Source of the DNA: TMED88 sp964515335
Lineage (GTDB): Bacteria; Myxococcota_A; UBA9160; UBA4427
Direction: 5' to 3'
Assembly (NCBI GenBank): GCA_964515335.1
Contig: CAZETS010000002.1
Span: 1 to 64,000 of the forward strand
Length of the DNA stretch: 64,000 nucleotides
The position numbers were made by a program, and so were the translations under genes. The notes under the pieces were generated by a model that saw only the letters and a program-made list of their open reading frames with translations, did not search any database and had not been told where the DNA came from. Below, piece after piece: positions 17,373 to 26,708 of the stretch (position 1 is the first letter of the stretch; every line of letters begins with the position of its first letter).

Positions 17373-18140
17373 TCAGGCGCCGGCCCCCAGCGTCTCGGGC
17401 GGATAGTCGACGCGCTCGAGGGTGAGCCCCTCCGCGGGGGCGGTCGGCCCCGCCCGAGAGCGGTCGCGCGCCTCGAGGAGCGCCGTCATGGAGTCGGCCG
17501 TGCGGCGGCCGTGCCCGACCTCGATCAGCGTGCCCGCCAAATTCCGCACCATGTGGCGCAAAAACCCGCTGCCCTCGACGACGATCCGCACCTCCCCGCC
17601 GGGCACACCCTCCACGTCGAGCCGGTGCAGGGTTCGCGTGGTGGTCAGGACGTCCGAGCCGGCTCCCTGGAAGGACGCAAAGTCGCGCTCGCCCAGCAGC
17701 AGGGCGGCGGCGGCCCGCATGGCTTCGAGGTCGAGGCGGCGCGACACGTGGGCGAAGCGCCGGGCGCGAAGCGGCGAGCGCGCCGGAGCGTTCCAGATCT
17801 GGTAGCGGTAGCGCTTGGCGACCGCGTCCCGCAGCGCATCGAAGCCGTCCCGGGCGAGTGCCACGTGGCGAACGCAGGCCGCCCGGGGCAACACCCCGTT
17901 GAGGGCGCGCTGCAACCTCTCAGGGCTCCAGGATGCCTCGAGGGCGACGCTCGCCACCTGCCCCTCGGCGTGGACGCCGGCGTCGGTGCGCCCCGAGCCG
18001 ACCACGCTCACCCACTCGCCCGTCACCTGCGTGAAGGCGGCGGCGAGTGCGCCCTGGACGGTCGGCGCCTCCCCGGCCTGGATCTGCCAGCCCACGAAGG
18101 CTTCCCCGGCGTACTCGACGAGCAGGCGATAGGTCGGCAC
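17373..18140 (-). CDS. truA: tRNA pseudouridine(38-40) synthase TruA
   Basis: A 255-residue TruA, which isomerises uridines 38-40 in the anticodon arm of many tRNAs. The catalytic Asp is in GSGRTDAGVHAEGQVA. YAGEAFVGWQIQ near the N-terminus and GSGFLRHMVRNLAGTL near the C-terminus are family hallmarks. It begins with GTG at 18140, 55 bp after the Usg-like gene, and is the last gene of the leucine/isoleucine cluster. The length is normal. Confidence 0.96.
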   Translation of the reverse strand: MPTYRLLVEYAGEAFVGWQIQAGEAPTVQGALAAAFTQVTGEWVSVVGSGRTDAGVHAEGQVASVALEASWSPERLQRALNGVLPRAACVRHVALARDGFDALRDAVAKRYRYQIWNAPARSPLRARRFAHVSRRLDLEAMRAAAALLLGERDFASFQGAGSDVLTTTRTLHRLDVEGVPGGEVRIVVEGSGFLRHMVRNLAGTLIEVGHGRRTADSMTALLEARDRSRAGPTAPAEGLTLERVDYPPETLGAGA

Positions 18141-18195
18141 GACGCCTGTGGGACCTCCGGGACGGCGCGCATCGCCGGCGCCGACGGGTGGCGGG

Positions 18196-19203
18196 TCAGA
18201 TCTCCGGGAACCGCGCCCGCAGCAGCCGCACGGCGTTGGCGGCGCCGAGCCGCACCGGGTCGGCGGTCAGCCAGGCCAGCAGGCCCCGCCCGGCCGGCGC
18301 GGTGGCGTCCGCGCGCAGCCGCCCGACGATCACCGAGTCCGAGCCCACCGCGTCGCGCGTGCCGGGCGCGGACCCGTGGCCGCGCACCTCGAGGCCGGCG
18401 CTAGCCCCCAGCACCGAAGCGGCCTGCTCCGGCGCGATCGGCCCCTCGGTCTCGATCGCCAGCATCGCGCCCTGCCCGGCGAACGTAGGGACGTGAACGC
18501 TGCTCGCCACGATGCCGACGTCCGGCCCGAGCAGACGGCGCAGCACCGCCGCGACCAGCGACTCCGCCTCCGACGCGCCCTCCTTCTCGGCCTCGTCCTC
18601 CCTCGCGTGCGCGTGGCAGTCGAAGGCGCGCGGCCCGTCCACCCCGTGCTCGTGCGGGGGCGGCCGCTGGTTGAGCAGGGCCAGCGTCTGCTCCGAGAGC
18701 GCGTCGATGCCCCGGCGCCCGGCCGACGAGGCCGAATGCATGACGGTCCCGATGACCCGGACGAGCCCAGCCTCGCGCTGAATCGCTGCGAGCACGGGCG
18801 CCCAGGCCAGCGCAGGACCGGGCGGAGACGAGATCAGCGGCGCCGCCGCCAGGTCGTCGTGCGCGCCGAGCGAAGCGATCGAAAGCGGCACCTCCGACGA
18901 GCCCACCAGCGAGCCCGAGCAGTCGATGCAGGCCACCCCGGCCCGCAGCGCCGCGCGCACCAGATCCAGCGCCGCCGTGTCGGGCGTGCAGACGACCAGC
19001 ACGTCCAGCCCCACCAGCTCGCCGATGCCGCTGGCCACTGGCAGCACGTCGCCCTGGAACTCGACGTCCTCGCCGAGCGACCGATCGCCGGCAAAGAGGC
19101 GCAGCTCGGCGACCGGCAGCCGCTCGGCATCGAGCACTTCGATCACGTCGCGACCGAGCAACCCGGTCGCGCCGGCCACGCCGATCCGCAGCCCGCCGCT
19201 CAC
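18196..19203 (-). CDS. usg: Usg-like aspartate-semialdehyde dehydrogenase paralogue lacking the catalytic Cys
   Basis: A 335-residue protein with the aspartate-semialdehyde dehydrogenase fold. The NADP-binding GVAGATGLLG lies at 8-17, a DCSG substrate-side motif near 102, and HSASSAGRRGIDAL near 197. Where active enzymes have NPNCST, with the nucleophile Cys, this protein reads SSPPGPA, so Gly replaces Cys. E. coli Usg, encoded next to truA, is likewise cysteine-free here and shares the SASxxGxxxxDAL...LLN segment. I therefore call it Usg-like and expect no dehydrogenase activity. The GTG start overlaps the leuB stop (GTGA). Confidence 0.82.
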   Translation of the reverse strand: MSGGLRIGVAGATGLLGRDVIEVLDAERLPVAELRLFAGDRSLGEDVEFQGDVLPVASGIGELVGLDVLVVCTPDTAALDLVRAALRAGVACIDCSGSLVGSSEVPLSIASLGAHDDLAAAPLISSPPGPALAWAPVLAAIQREAGLVRVIGTVMHSASSAGRRGIDALSEQTLALLNQRPPPHEHGVDGPRAFDCHAHAREDEAEKEGASEAESLVAAVLRRLLGPDVGIVASSVHVPTFAGQGAMLAIETEGPIAPEQAASVLGASAGLEVRGHGSAPGTRDAVGSDSVIVGRLRADATAPAGRGLLAWLTADPVRLGAANAVRLLRARFPEI

Positions 19204-20282
19204 GCGCTCTCCAACCGTGTCAGCACCTCGTCGCCCATCGCCGTACAGCCGATCACGGGCCGGCTCTCGCCCTCGAGCAGCAGGTCACCGGTGCGGTGGC
19301 CGGCAGCCAGCGTCGCCGACACGGCGGACCGCACCTCGGCGGCGCCGTTGGGGCAGTCGAGCGAGGTCTCGAGAAGCATCGCGACGCTCAGGATCGCGGC
19401 GAGCGGGTTGGCCTTGTCTTCGCCCGCGATGTCGGGCGCCGAGCCGTGCACCGGCTCGTAGAGCCCGAAGCCGCCGGTCGCCAGACTGGCAGACGGCAGC
19501 ATGCCGAGCGAACCGGTGATCTCGGCAGCCTCGTCCGAGAGGATGTCGCCGAAGAGGTTGCCGGTGACGAGCACGTCGAAGCGGCGGGGATCGCGCACCA
19601 GCAGCATCGCGCACGAATCGACGAGCTGGTGGGCGAGCGTCACGTCCGGGTAGTCCTTCGCGACCTCCTCGACCACGTCCATCCAGAGCTGGGAGACGTC
19701 GAGCACGTTCGCCTTGTGGACGTGGGTGACGTGGCTCCGGCGCAGCCGCGCCTGCTCGAAGGCCACGCGGGTGATGCGCGCCACCTCGTGCTCGTCGTAG
19801 ACCATCGTGTTCCAGCCGCGACGCGCACCGTCCTCCTCACCGCGCCCCTTCGGCTCGCCGAAGTAGATGCCACCGGTCAGCTCGCGCACCACGAGCAGGT
19901 CGATGCCCTCGACGATCTCCCGGCGCAGCGCCGAGGCGTCTGCGAGCGCGGGGATCACCGCCGCCGGCCGCAGGTTCGCGAACAGTCCCAGCTCCTTGCG
20001 GATGCGCAGCAGGCCCTTCTCGGGCCGCACGTCCACCGCCATGGCGTCCCACTTCGGTCCGCCGACGGCTCCGAGCAGCACCGCTCGGCTGCCCCGGCAC
20101 AGCTCGATCACCTCGTCTCGCAGCGGCGCGCCGTGAGCGTCGATCGAGGCGCCGCCGATCAGCTCCTCAGAGAACTCGACCTCGATGCCGTGCCGGCCGC
20201 AGACGGCCTCGAGGACACGGGTGGCCTGGGTGGTCACCTCGGGTCCGATGCCGTCGCCCGGCAGCGTCACGATTCGATTCAA
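19200..20282 (-). CDS. leuB: 3-isopropylmalate dehydrogenase
   Basis: A 360-residue NAD-dependent oxidative decarboxylase of leucine synthesis. It shows LPGDGIGPEV at the N-terminus, the substrate-binding arginines in LLRIRKELGLFANLRP, VRELTGGIYFG with the catalytic Tyr region, and GDILSDEAAEITGSLGMLPSAS with metal-binding aspartates. GSAPDIAGEDKANPLA forms the NAD site. The start is TTG at 20282 with GAGGA 9 nt upstream; no other start keeps the conserved N-terminus. leuC and leuD are not nearby. It is followed by usg with a 4-nt overlap. Confidence 0.95.
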   Translation of the reverse strand: MNRIVTLPGDGIGPEVTTQATRVLEAVCGRHGIEVEFSEELIGGASIDAHGAPLRDEVIELCRGSRAVLLGAVGGPKWDAMAVDVRPEKGLLRIRKELGLFANLRPAAVIPALADASALRREIVEGIDLLVVRELTGGIYFGEPKGRGEEDGARRGWNTMVYDEHEVARITRVAFEQARLRRSHVTHVHKANVLDVSQLWMDVVEEVAKDYPDVTLAHQLVDSCAMLLVRDPRRFDVLVTGNLFGDILSDEAAEITGSLGMLPSASLATGGFGLYEPVHGSAPDIAGEDKANPLAAILSVAMLLETSLDCPNGAAEVRSAVSATLAAGHRTGDLLLEGESRPVIGCTAMGDEVLTRLESA

Positions 20283-20363
20283 CTCGGTCTTCCTCTCGAT
20301 TCACGTGATTCGCGCAGTTCACGGCGCGCCGGCGCCTGGGCGCGCCGCGCGCCGATCCGCTCG

Positions 20364-21908
20364 TCAGATACCCTTCGGCTCGTCGACCCCGTGGCGCTTC
20401 TTGTGCCACTCGAGCTTGTTGATGGCGTTCACGTAGGCCTTGCCGCTGGCCACCATCACGTCCTCGTGCACGCCGTTGCCGATCACCCGGCGGCCGTTCT
20501 CCTCGATGGTCACCGAGACCTCGCCCTGAGCGTCGAGGCCGGCGGTCACCGCGTGCACCTGGTACTTGATGAGGTCGCTCTTGGTGCCGGTGAGCTTCGT
20601 GATCGCGGCGAAGATAGCGTCCACCGGGCCGACGCCGGTCGCCACGGTCGTGCGCGCCTCGTCGTCGATCGACATCTCGACGCTCGCCATCGGGGCGGTG
20701 GCGTCGCCGCTCGTGATCGTGAGGCGCTTCAGCTCGAAGCGGTCGTCGACGGCGACCATCGAGTCGGCGACGATCGCCTCGAGATCCTCGTTGTAGATCA
20801 CCTTCTTGGCGTCTGCGAGGTCCTTGAAGCGCCGGAAGGCCCGCTCGAACTCGTCACCCTGCACGTCGAGGCCGAGCTCTTCGAGGCGGTCGCGGAAGGC
20901 ATGACGCCCCGAGTGCTTGCCGAGCACCAGCTCGTTGGAGGCCCGCCCGATCGACTCGGGCGTCATGATCTCGTAGGTGATCGCCGCCTTGAGGACGCCG
21001 TCCTGGTGGATGCCCGCCTCGTGGGCGAAGGCGTTGTCGCCGACGATCGCCTTGTTGGGCTGCACCTGCACGCCGGTGATCGACGAGAGCAGCCGGCTGC
21101 TCGGGTAGATCTCGCGGGCGACGATGCCCGTGTCGAGTCCGTGCGCCCGGTCGGGCCGCACGCGCAGCGCCATCACGATCTCCTCGAGCGAGGCGTTGCC
21201 CGCACGCTCCCCGATGCCGTTCACCGTGCACTCGACCTGCCGCGCCCCCGCGTACACCGCGGTCAGGCTGTTCGAGACGGCGAGACCGAGGTCGTCGTGG
21301 CAGTGCACCGAGAGCACCGCGCGGTCGCTGCCGGGGATGTTCTCGCGCAGGAAGCGGATCAGCTCTCCGTATTCCTCGGGCGTCGTGTAGCCCACGGTAT
21401 CGGGCACGTTCAGCGTCGAGGCGCCCGCCTCGAGGGCGGCGGAGAAGACCTGCACGAGGAACTCCGGATCCGAGCGCGTCGCGTCTTCGGCCGAGAACTC
21501 GACGTCGTCCACGTAGCCCCGCGCCTGGGTGACGGCGCGGACCACCTCCTCCATGACCTCCTCGCGGCTCATCCGCAGCTTGTGCCCCATGTGGATGTCG
21601 CTGGTGGCGATGAAGGTGTGGATGCGCGGGTGCGCGGCGGGCTCGACGGCCTGGGCGGCGCGCTCGACGTCGTCGCGCCCGGTGCGCGCGAGGCCGCAGA
21701 TCGAGGGACCACGCACCTCCTCGGCGACGCGCCGCACGGCCTCGAAGTCGCCCTCGCTCGCGATCGGGAAGCCGGCCTCGATGACGTCGACGCCGAGCCG
21801 CTCGAGCTGCCGGGCGAGGGTGAGCTTCTCGGAGAGGTTCATGCTGCAGCCCGGCGACTGCTCGCCGTCGCGCAGCGTCGTATCGAAGATCCGGATGTGA
21901 TCGCTCAT
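20364..21908 (-). CDS. leuA: 2-isopropylmalate synthase
   Basis: A 514-residue enzyme committing 2-oxoisovalerate and acetyl-CoA to leucine. The catalytic TIM barrel begins IFDTTLRDGEQSPG and contains the metal-binding HCHDDLG and the GIGERAGNASLEE loop. The C-terminal regulatory (LeuA dimer/allosteric) domain starts near 390 and is complete, so leucine feedback inhibition is expected. The ATG at 21908 is chosen because the family N-terminus begins there. It starts 25 bp after the pssA stop. Citramalate synthase (CimA) is less likely because the sequence matches the short LeuA type. Confidence 0.95.
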   Translation of the reverse strand: MSDHIRIFDTTLRDGEQSPGCSMNLSEKLTLARQLERLGVDVIEAGFPIASEGDFEAVRRVAEEVRGPSICGLARTGRDDVERAAQAVEPAAHPRIHTFIATSDIHMGHKLRMSREEVMEEVVRAVTQARGYVDDVEFSAEDATRSDPEFLVQVFSAALEAGASTLNVPDTVGYTTPEEYGELIRFLRENIPGSDRAVLSVHCHDDLGLAVSNSLTAVYAGARQVECTVNGIGERAGNASLEEIVMALRVRPDRAHGLDTGIVAREIYPSSRLLSSITGVQVQPNKAIVGDNAFAHEAGIHQDGVLKAAITYEIMTPESIGRASNELVLGKHSGRHAFRDRLEELGLDVQGDEFERAFRRFKDLADAKKVIYNEDLEAIVADSMVAVDDRFELKRLTITSGDATAPMASVEMSIDDEARTTVATGVGPVDAIFAAITKLTGTKSDLIKYQVHAVTAGLDAQGEVSVTIEENGRRVIGNGVHEDVMVASGKAYVNAINKLEWHKKRHGVDEPKGI

Positions 21909-21933
21909 CGCCTGGCCTCGCCGGTGATCGCCG

Positions 21934-22794
21934 CTACTCGACCGGCCGCAGTGCTTCGGGAGAGGCCTCCCCGGCCTCGCCCGGAGTCGCAGCCTCCACC
22001 AGTGCCCCGCCCGTCCGCCGGCGCCACCACCACGAGACGGGACCCGACAGAACATACGTCAATCCGAACAGGAAGAAGTTCAGACCGGGCTCGAGGAAGA
22101 GCACGATCATCAGGATCACCATCGCGACGGTGGCCCCGTACGAGCCGCGAACGTCGACGTCCTTGAAGCTGCGGTACGGAATCGGCGACACCATCAGGAT
22201 GCCGAGGGCGGCGAGCCCGAGCGCCGGCAGCATGGCGGGGACGCTCACCGCGATGTCGTTGCCGACCAGGAAGTGGTGGAACCACACGGTCGAGACGACC
22301 ATGCCGGCGCCCGCCGGCGTAGGCAGGCCGTCGAAGCGGCCGACGAAGCGGCCGGAGGACACGTTGAACCGCGCCAACCGCAGAGACGCGCAGGCGGTGA
22401 AGATGAAGGCCATCACCCAGCCGGCCCAGCCCAGATCGCTCATCCCGCCGGCGTGAAACGCGATCACCGCGGGCGCGACGCCGAAAGAGACGGTGTCGGC
22501 GATCGAGTCGTACTCGGCGCCAAAGCGGCTCTCGCTGCCGGTCATGCGCGCCGCACGCCCGTCGAGGATGTCGAACACGCCGGCGACGAAGATCGCGTAC
22601 GAGGCCGTCAGCGGATCGCCGGTGCCCGACTTGACGATCGCGTAGAAGCCGGCGGCGAGGTTGCCCGTGGTCAGCAGCGACGGCAGCACGCTGCCGAAGG
22701 TGCGGACCCGCCCGTCACGCCCTTCGCGGCGGCGGCGACGTCTTCGCCCGCGTCGTCGCCCGCGTCGTCGACTCTCGACGGCCTCGAGTGTCAT
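21934..22794 (-). CDS. pssA: CDP-diacylglycerol-serine O-phosphatidyltransferase
   Basis: A 286-residue membrane enzyme that makes phosphatidylserine, the precursor of phosphatidylethanolamine. The CDP-alcohol phosphotransferase motif is complete: DILDGRAAR followed by G and two aspartates in GAEYDSIADTVSFG. About seven membrane helices follow. The N-terminus carries an unusual Arg-rich run (residues 9-24), partly encoded by a 12-bp direct repeat at 22745-22768. The ATG at 22794 has GGAG at the right spacing and is preferred to the GTG at 22800. A psd gene is not adjacent. Confidence 0.93.
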   Translation of the reverse strand: MTLEAVESRRRGRRRGRRRRRRREGRDGRVRTFGSVLPSLLTTGNLAAGFYAIVKSGTGDPLTASYAIFVAGVFDILDGRAARMTGSESRFGAEYDSIADTVSFGVAPAVIAFHAGGMSDLGWAGWVMAFIFTACASLRLARFNVSSGRFVGRFDGLPTPAGAGMVVSTVWFHHFLVGNDIAVSVPAMLPALGLAALGILMVSPIPYRSFKDVDVRGSYGATVAMVILMIVLFLEPGLNFFLFGLTYVLSGPVSWWWRRRTGGALVEAATPGEAGEASPEALRPVE

Positions 22795-22906
22795 CGCCAC
22801 TCCGATCCGGGGCGCCCGCCCGGGGCGCCGCCGTTCAGCTGCGGTCCGGCTCCGCCGGATCTTCCGCGTCGTCGGATGGCTCGGGACTCCGTCCCTCGCA
22901 ATCCTC

Positions 22907-23929
<1,023 letters not shown>

Positions 23930-24012
23930 GGGGATCGGATTCTCCGCGTGGGTCTGGGCTGCAGGGGATGGTTAGGGTGACGGCGCCGCGGCGGGACTGC
24001 ACGGGGTCGCCT

Positions 24013-24038
24013 CGGCGGCCCGGTGCCGGGCGCCGCCG
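24013..24038 (-). promoter_or_regulatory. GC-rich hairpin in the ilvC leader
   Basis: The two arms pair over about 10-11 bp with a 2-nt bulge and a very tight loop, midway between the promoter and the ilvC start. No T-run follows, so it is not a plain intrinsic terminator. With a leader of almost 200 nt it may take part in attenuation or in mRNA stability. I found no obvious branched-chain-rich leader peptide. Confidence 0.35.
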
Positions 24039-24133
24039 ACGCCTCGATGGCGCCGGACCAGGGCCGTCGGTCGAACTCGGATGGCCGCTCCGCGCGGCGT
24101 TCCCCGAGCGGAACTGAGCGCGCCAAGTGCCCG

Positions 24134-24162
24134 AGACTAATCGAGGTTTCGGGTAGTGTCAA
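24134..24162 (-). promoter_or_regulatory. Sigma-70 promoter of the ilvC cluster
   Basis: On the minus strand a perfect TTGACA (24157-24162) is followed after exactly 17 bp by TAGTCT (24134-24139). Transcription would start near 24127, about 200 nt before the ilvC ATG. The site lies 34 bp past the tsaB stop. Confidence 0.6.
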
Positions 24163-24195
24163 AGCACCGTGGGCGCCGCGGGAGGCCGCCGCCGG

Positions 24196-24927
24196 CTACT
24201 CGAAGCGCTGGGCGGTGCGCTGCACCTCGGCCTCGGCGCGTCTCACGTAGCGGGGAACGAGCCGCGCGGCAGCGACCGCATCGCCCGTCCCGAGGAGTCG
24301 GCTCCCGATCCGGCCGAGTGCCACCGCTTCGGGCAGCACGCCCGCTCCGGCCCGCACGTCGAAGCGGCCGGGCGCGCTTCGCTCGAGCCCCTCGCCGACG
24401 ATCGCCGCGCCCTCTCCGATCAGACATCCGCCCCCGGGCAGAGCGGCCGCGAGACCGTCGGCGTCGAGCACGCAGGGCGGGAGCACGCAGGCCGCCTCGC
24501 CCTCGCCCGCCTCGGCGATGCGATGAGCCGCCACGTATACCTCGCCGCGCCGCGCGTCGAGCACGGGCACCGCGACATCGCCCGGCCCCACGGCCCCCGC
24601 ACGCCGGCCCGCCTCGGCGAGCGCCTCGAGGGTCGGCACCGGCGCCACCGGTCGATCGCTGCCGAAGCACAGCCCCTTCACCGTGGCGACACCGATGCGC
24701 AGGCTCGTGAAGGCGCCCGGGCCGATCGACACCGCGCAGGCGGCCACGTCGCCGAGCGCGACGTCGCTCTCGCGCAACACCTCGTCGATCAACGGCAGCA
24801 GCGTCTCGGAGTGATGGCGCTCGCCCTCACCGGCCCGCTCGGCGAGCGCGTCGTCGCCCCGGAGCAACGCCACACTCGCTCGCGCGGTCGCCGACTCGAT
24901 GGCGAGGAGCAGGCCCGGTCCGCTCAC
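24196..24927 (-). CDS. tsaB: tRNA threonylcarbamoyladenosine biosynthesis protein TsaB
   Basis: A 243-residue ASKHA-fold protein that pairs with TsaD to install t6A at position 37 of ANN-decoding tRNAs. It opens with LLLAIESATARASVAL and carries HHSETLLPLIDEVL and SIGPGAFTSLRIGVATVKGL, all typical of TsaB. The start is GTG at 24927, which overlaps the rseP stop by 4 nt (GTGA); the frame itself is open much further upstream. tsaD and tsaE are not in the window. The C-terminus (VPRYVRRAEAEV) is intact. Confidence 0.93.
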   Translation of the reverse strand: MSGPGLLLAIESATARASVALLRGDDALAERAGEGERHHSETLLPLIDEVLRESDVALGDVAACAVSIGPGAFTSLRIGVATVKGLCFGSDRPVAPVPTLEALAEAGRRAGAVGPGDVAVPVLDARRGEVYVAAHRIAEAGEGEAACVLPPCVLDADGLAAALPGGGCLIGEGAAIVGEGLERSAPGRFDVRAGAGVLPEAVALGRIGSRLLGTGDAVAAARLVPRYVRRAEAEVQRTAQRFE

Positions 24928-26612
24928 AGCCCCGTCGACAGCCAATCGACGAGCTTCTTCCACTGGGCGGAAAGATCGTTCCAGAACGCGAGCCCCATCA
25001 GCAACATCAGCACCACGAAGCCGACCTGCTGCACGTACTCGCGGGTGCGCAGCGAGATCGGCGCCCGCTTGATGCCCTCGATCGAGAAGATCACGAGCTG
25101 GCCGCCGTCGAGGATCGGAATGGGCAGCAGGTTCAGGATGCCCAGATTCAGGCTGATGAAGATCATCATCGTCAGGTACGCCTGCCAGCCGATGTCGAGC
25201 GACTTGCGGGCGAACTGGACGATCGTGATCGGACCCCGCACCTGGTCGAGCCCGACCTGACCGCTCAACATCTTGCCGAGAGCACCGAGCATGGCCGCCA
25301 GGTTGTCGATCGTCATGCCGGCGGCGCGCGGTACGGCGACCAGCGGATTTCGCTCGCGATCGACGTCGCGCACGCCGGGCAGCGTGGCGAGTGCGTGGGA
25401 GATGCCGACCTGATAGACGGTCTCCTCCATGCCGTCGATGCCGAAGGGGCCGGGCACCGTGCGCTCCACGGGCTGGATCGCCACGGTCCGCACCGCACCA
25501 TCGCGCGCATAGGTGATCGCCAACGCGCGACCTTCGCTCGCGCGGATCGTGTCGGCGAAATTGTGGAAGCTGCCGACCGGGCGGCCGTCGACCGCCAGGA
25601 TCAGGTCGTCCGGGGCGATGCCGGCCCTGGCGGCCGGCATGTCGTCGATCACCTGGCCGACCAGGATCGGCGCGGACACCACACCGAGTGCGTCGAGCGA
25701 GGCGAGAGCGGGCACGCTCACGGTCACCCGCGGCGCGTCGTCCTCCCTGCCGCGGGCGACCTCGATCGGGACCGGCTCCGCGGTCGCGGCCGCGTACGCG
25801 GCGACGAGCTGCTCCCAGTCCTCGGCCTCCGCGCCGCCGACCCGCAGTACGCGATCGCCCGAGCGCAGCCCCGCCCGAGCGGCCGGCGAGCCGGCTTCGG
25901 GCACGCCCACCAGAGCGGGCAGTCGGTCGTGGCCGACCCCCGCCCAGCCGACCTCCTGCACCTCGCCGAAGGGATCGAGCGCCGACCGCGAGCCCAGCAC
26001 CAGCTCGACGTCGACGGTCTCGTGGGCCCGTTCGATCCGCAGCGCCAGCTCGTCGCCCGCGCGGCCCTGGATGGCGCGAACCACCTCGCCCCACCACCGC
26101 ACCGGTGCCTCGTCGATCGCTACGACACGATCGCCGGGCCGGAGGCCCGCCTCGGCGGCGGGCGAGCTGCGCTCGACCATCCCCACCACGCTGGCCGGCT
26201 TCGACATGCCCGACCAGAGCATCAGGGTGAAGATCGGCACCGGCAGCAACAGGTTCATCACCGGCCCCGCCAGCACGATCGAGATCTTCTGCCAGGTCGG
26301 CTTCGCGTCCAGGAACTCGTCCGGGCGCGCGTCCTCGGGAATCGGCGCCGGGTGCTGCTCGTCGCCGGGCAGCTGTTCGCCCAGCATGCGGACGAATCCG
26401 CCGAGTGGAATCCACGCGATCACGTACTCGGTGCCGCCGCGCTCCCAGCGCAGTCGCCGGTCGCCGAAGCCGATCGGCGGCCCGAAGCCCAGCGAGAACT
26501 TGAGGACCCGCACCCCGCAGGCCTTCGCGACCAGGAAGTGGCCGAGCTCGTGGACGAAGATCAGGATCCCGAGCATCGGGATCGCGGCGACGATGTAGTC
26601 GAAGAGCACCAT
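24924..26612 (-). CDS. rseP: RIP (site-2) metalloprotease RseP with three PDZ domains
   Basis: A 562-residue intramembrane zinc protease that cuts anti-sigma factors or signal-peptide remnants within the membrane. The active-site HELGH is at 21-25 in the first helix, and the second metal-ligand motif LLPIPILDGG lies near 500. Between them I see three PDZ-like repeats, each with an AGLRPGD-type loop (AGLRPGDRV, AGLRSGDRV, AGIAPDDLI), at roughly 155-205, 245-300 and 325-385. E. coli RseP has two PDZ domains and 450 residues. It lies between dxr and tsaB, as is common. Confidence 0.93.
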   Translation of the reverse strand: MVLFDYIVAAIPMLGILIFVHELGHFLVAKACGVRVLKFSLGFGPPIGFGDRRLRWERGGTEYVIAWIPLGGFVRMLGEQLPGDEQHPAPIPEDARPDEFLDAKPTWQKISIVLAGPVMNLLLPVPIFTLMLWSGMSKPASVVGMVERSSPAAEAGLRPGDRVVAIDEAPVRWWGEVVRAIQGRAGDELALRIERAHETVDVELVLGSRSALDPFGEVQEVGWAGVGHDRLPALVGVPEAGSPAARAGLRSGDRVLRVGGAEAEDWEQLVAAYAAATAEPVPIEVARGREDDAPRVTVSVPALASLDALGVVSAPILVGQVIDDMPAARAGIAPDDLILAVDGRPVGSFHNFADTIRASEGRALAITYARDGAVRTVAIQPVERTVPGPFGIDGMEETVYQVGISHALATLPGVRDVDRERNPLVAVPRAAGMTIDNLAAMLGALGKMLSGQVGLDQVRGPITIVQFARKSLDIGWQAYLTMMIFISLNLGILNLLPIPILDGGQLVIFSIEGIKRAPISLRTREYVQQVGFVVLMLLMGLAFWNDLSAQWKKLVDWLSTGL

Positions 26613-26708
26613 GACGAGTCGTTGGGCGGATCGTTGGGCCGGTCGTTACGCGGGCGACGGCAAGTAGAGCTGCGTGAGGTTATCGGACGCACCTTGGCGC
26701 GGCCGGGT

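Noticed and set aside
19296..22166. A 956-codon open frame on the plus strand across leuB, leuA and pssA
   Set aside because: It is antisense to well-recognised genes; its length is a product of high GC and the codon bias of the real genes, and it has no recognisable domain.
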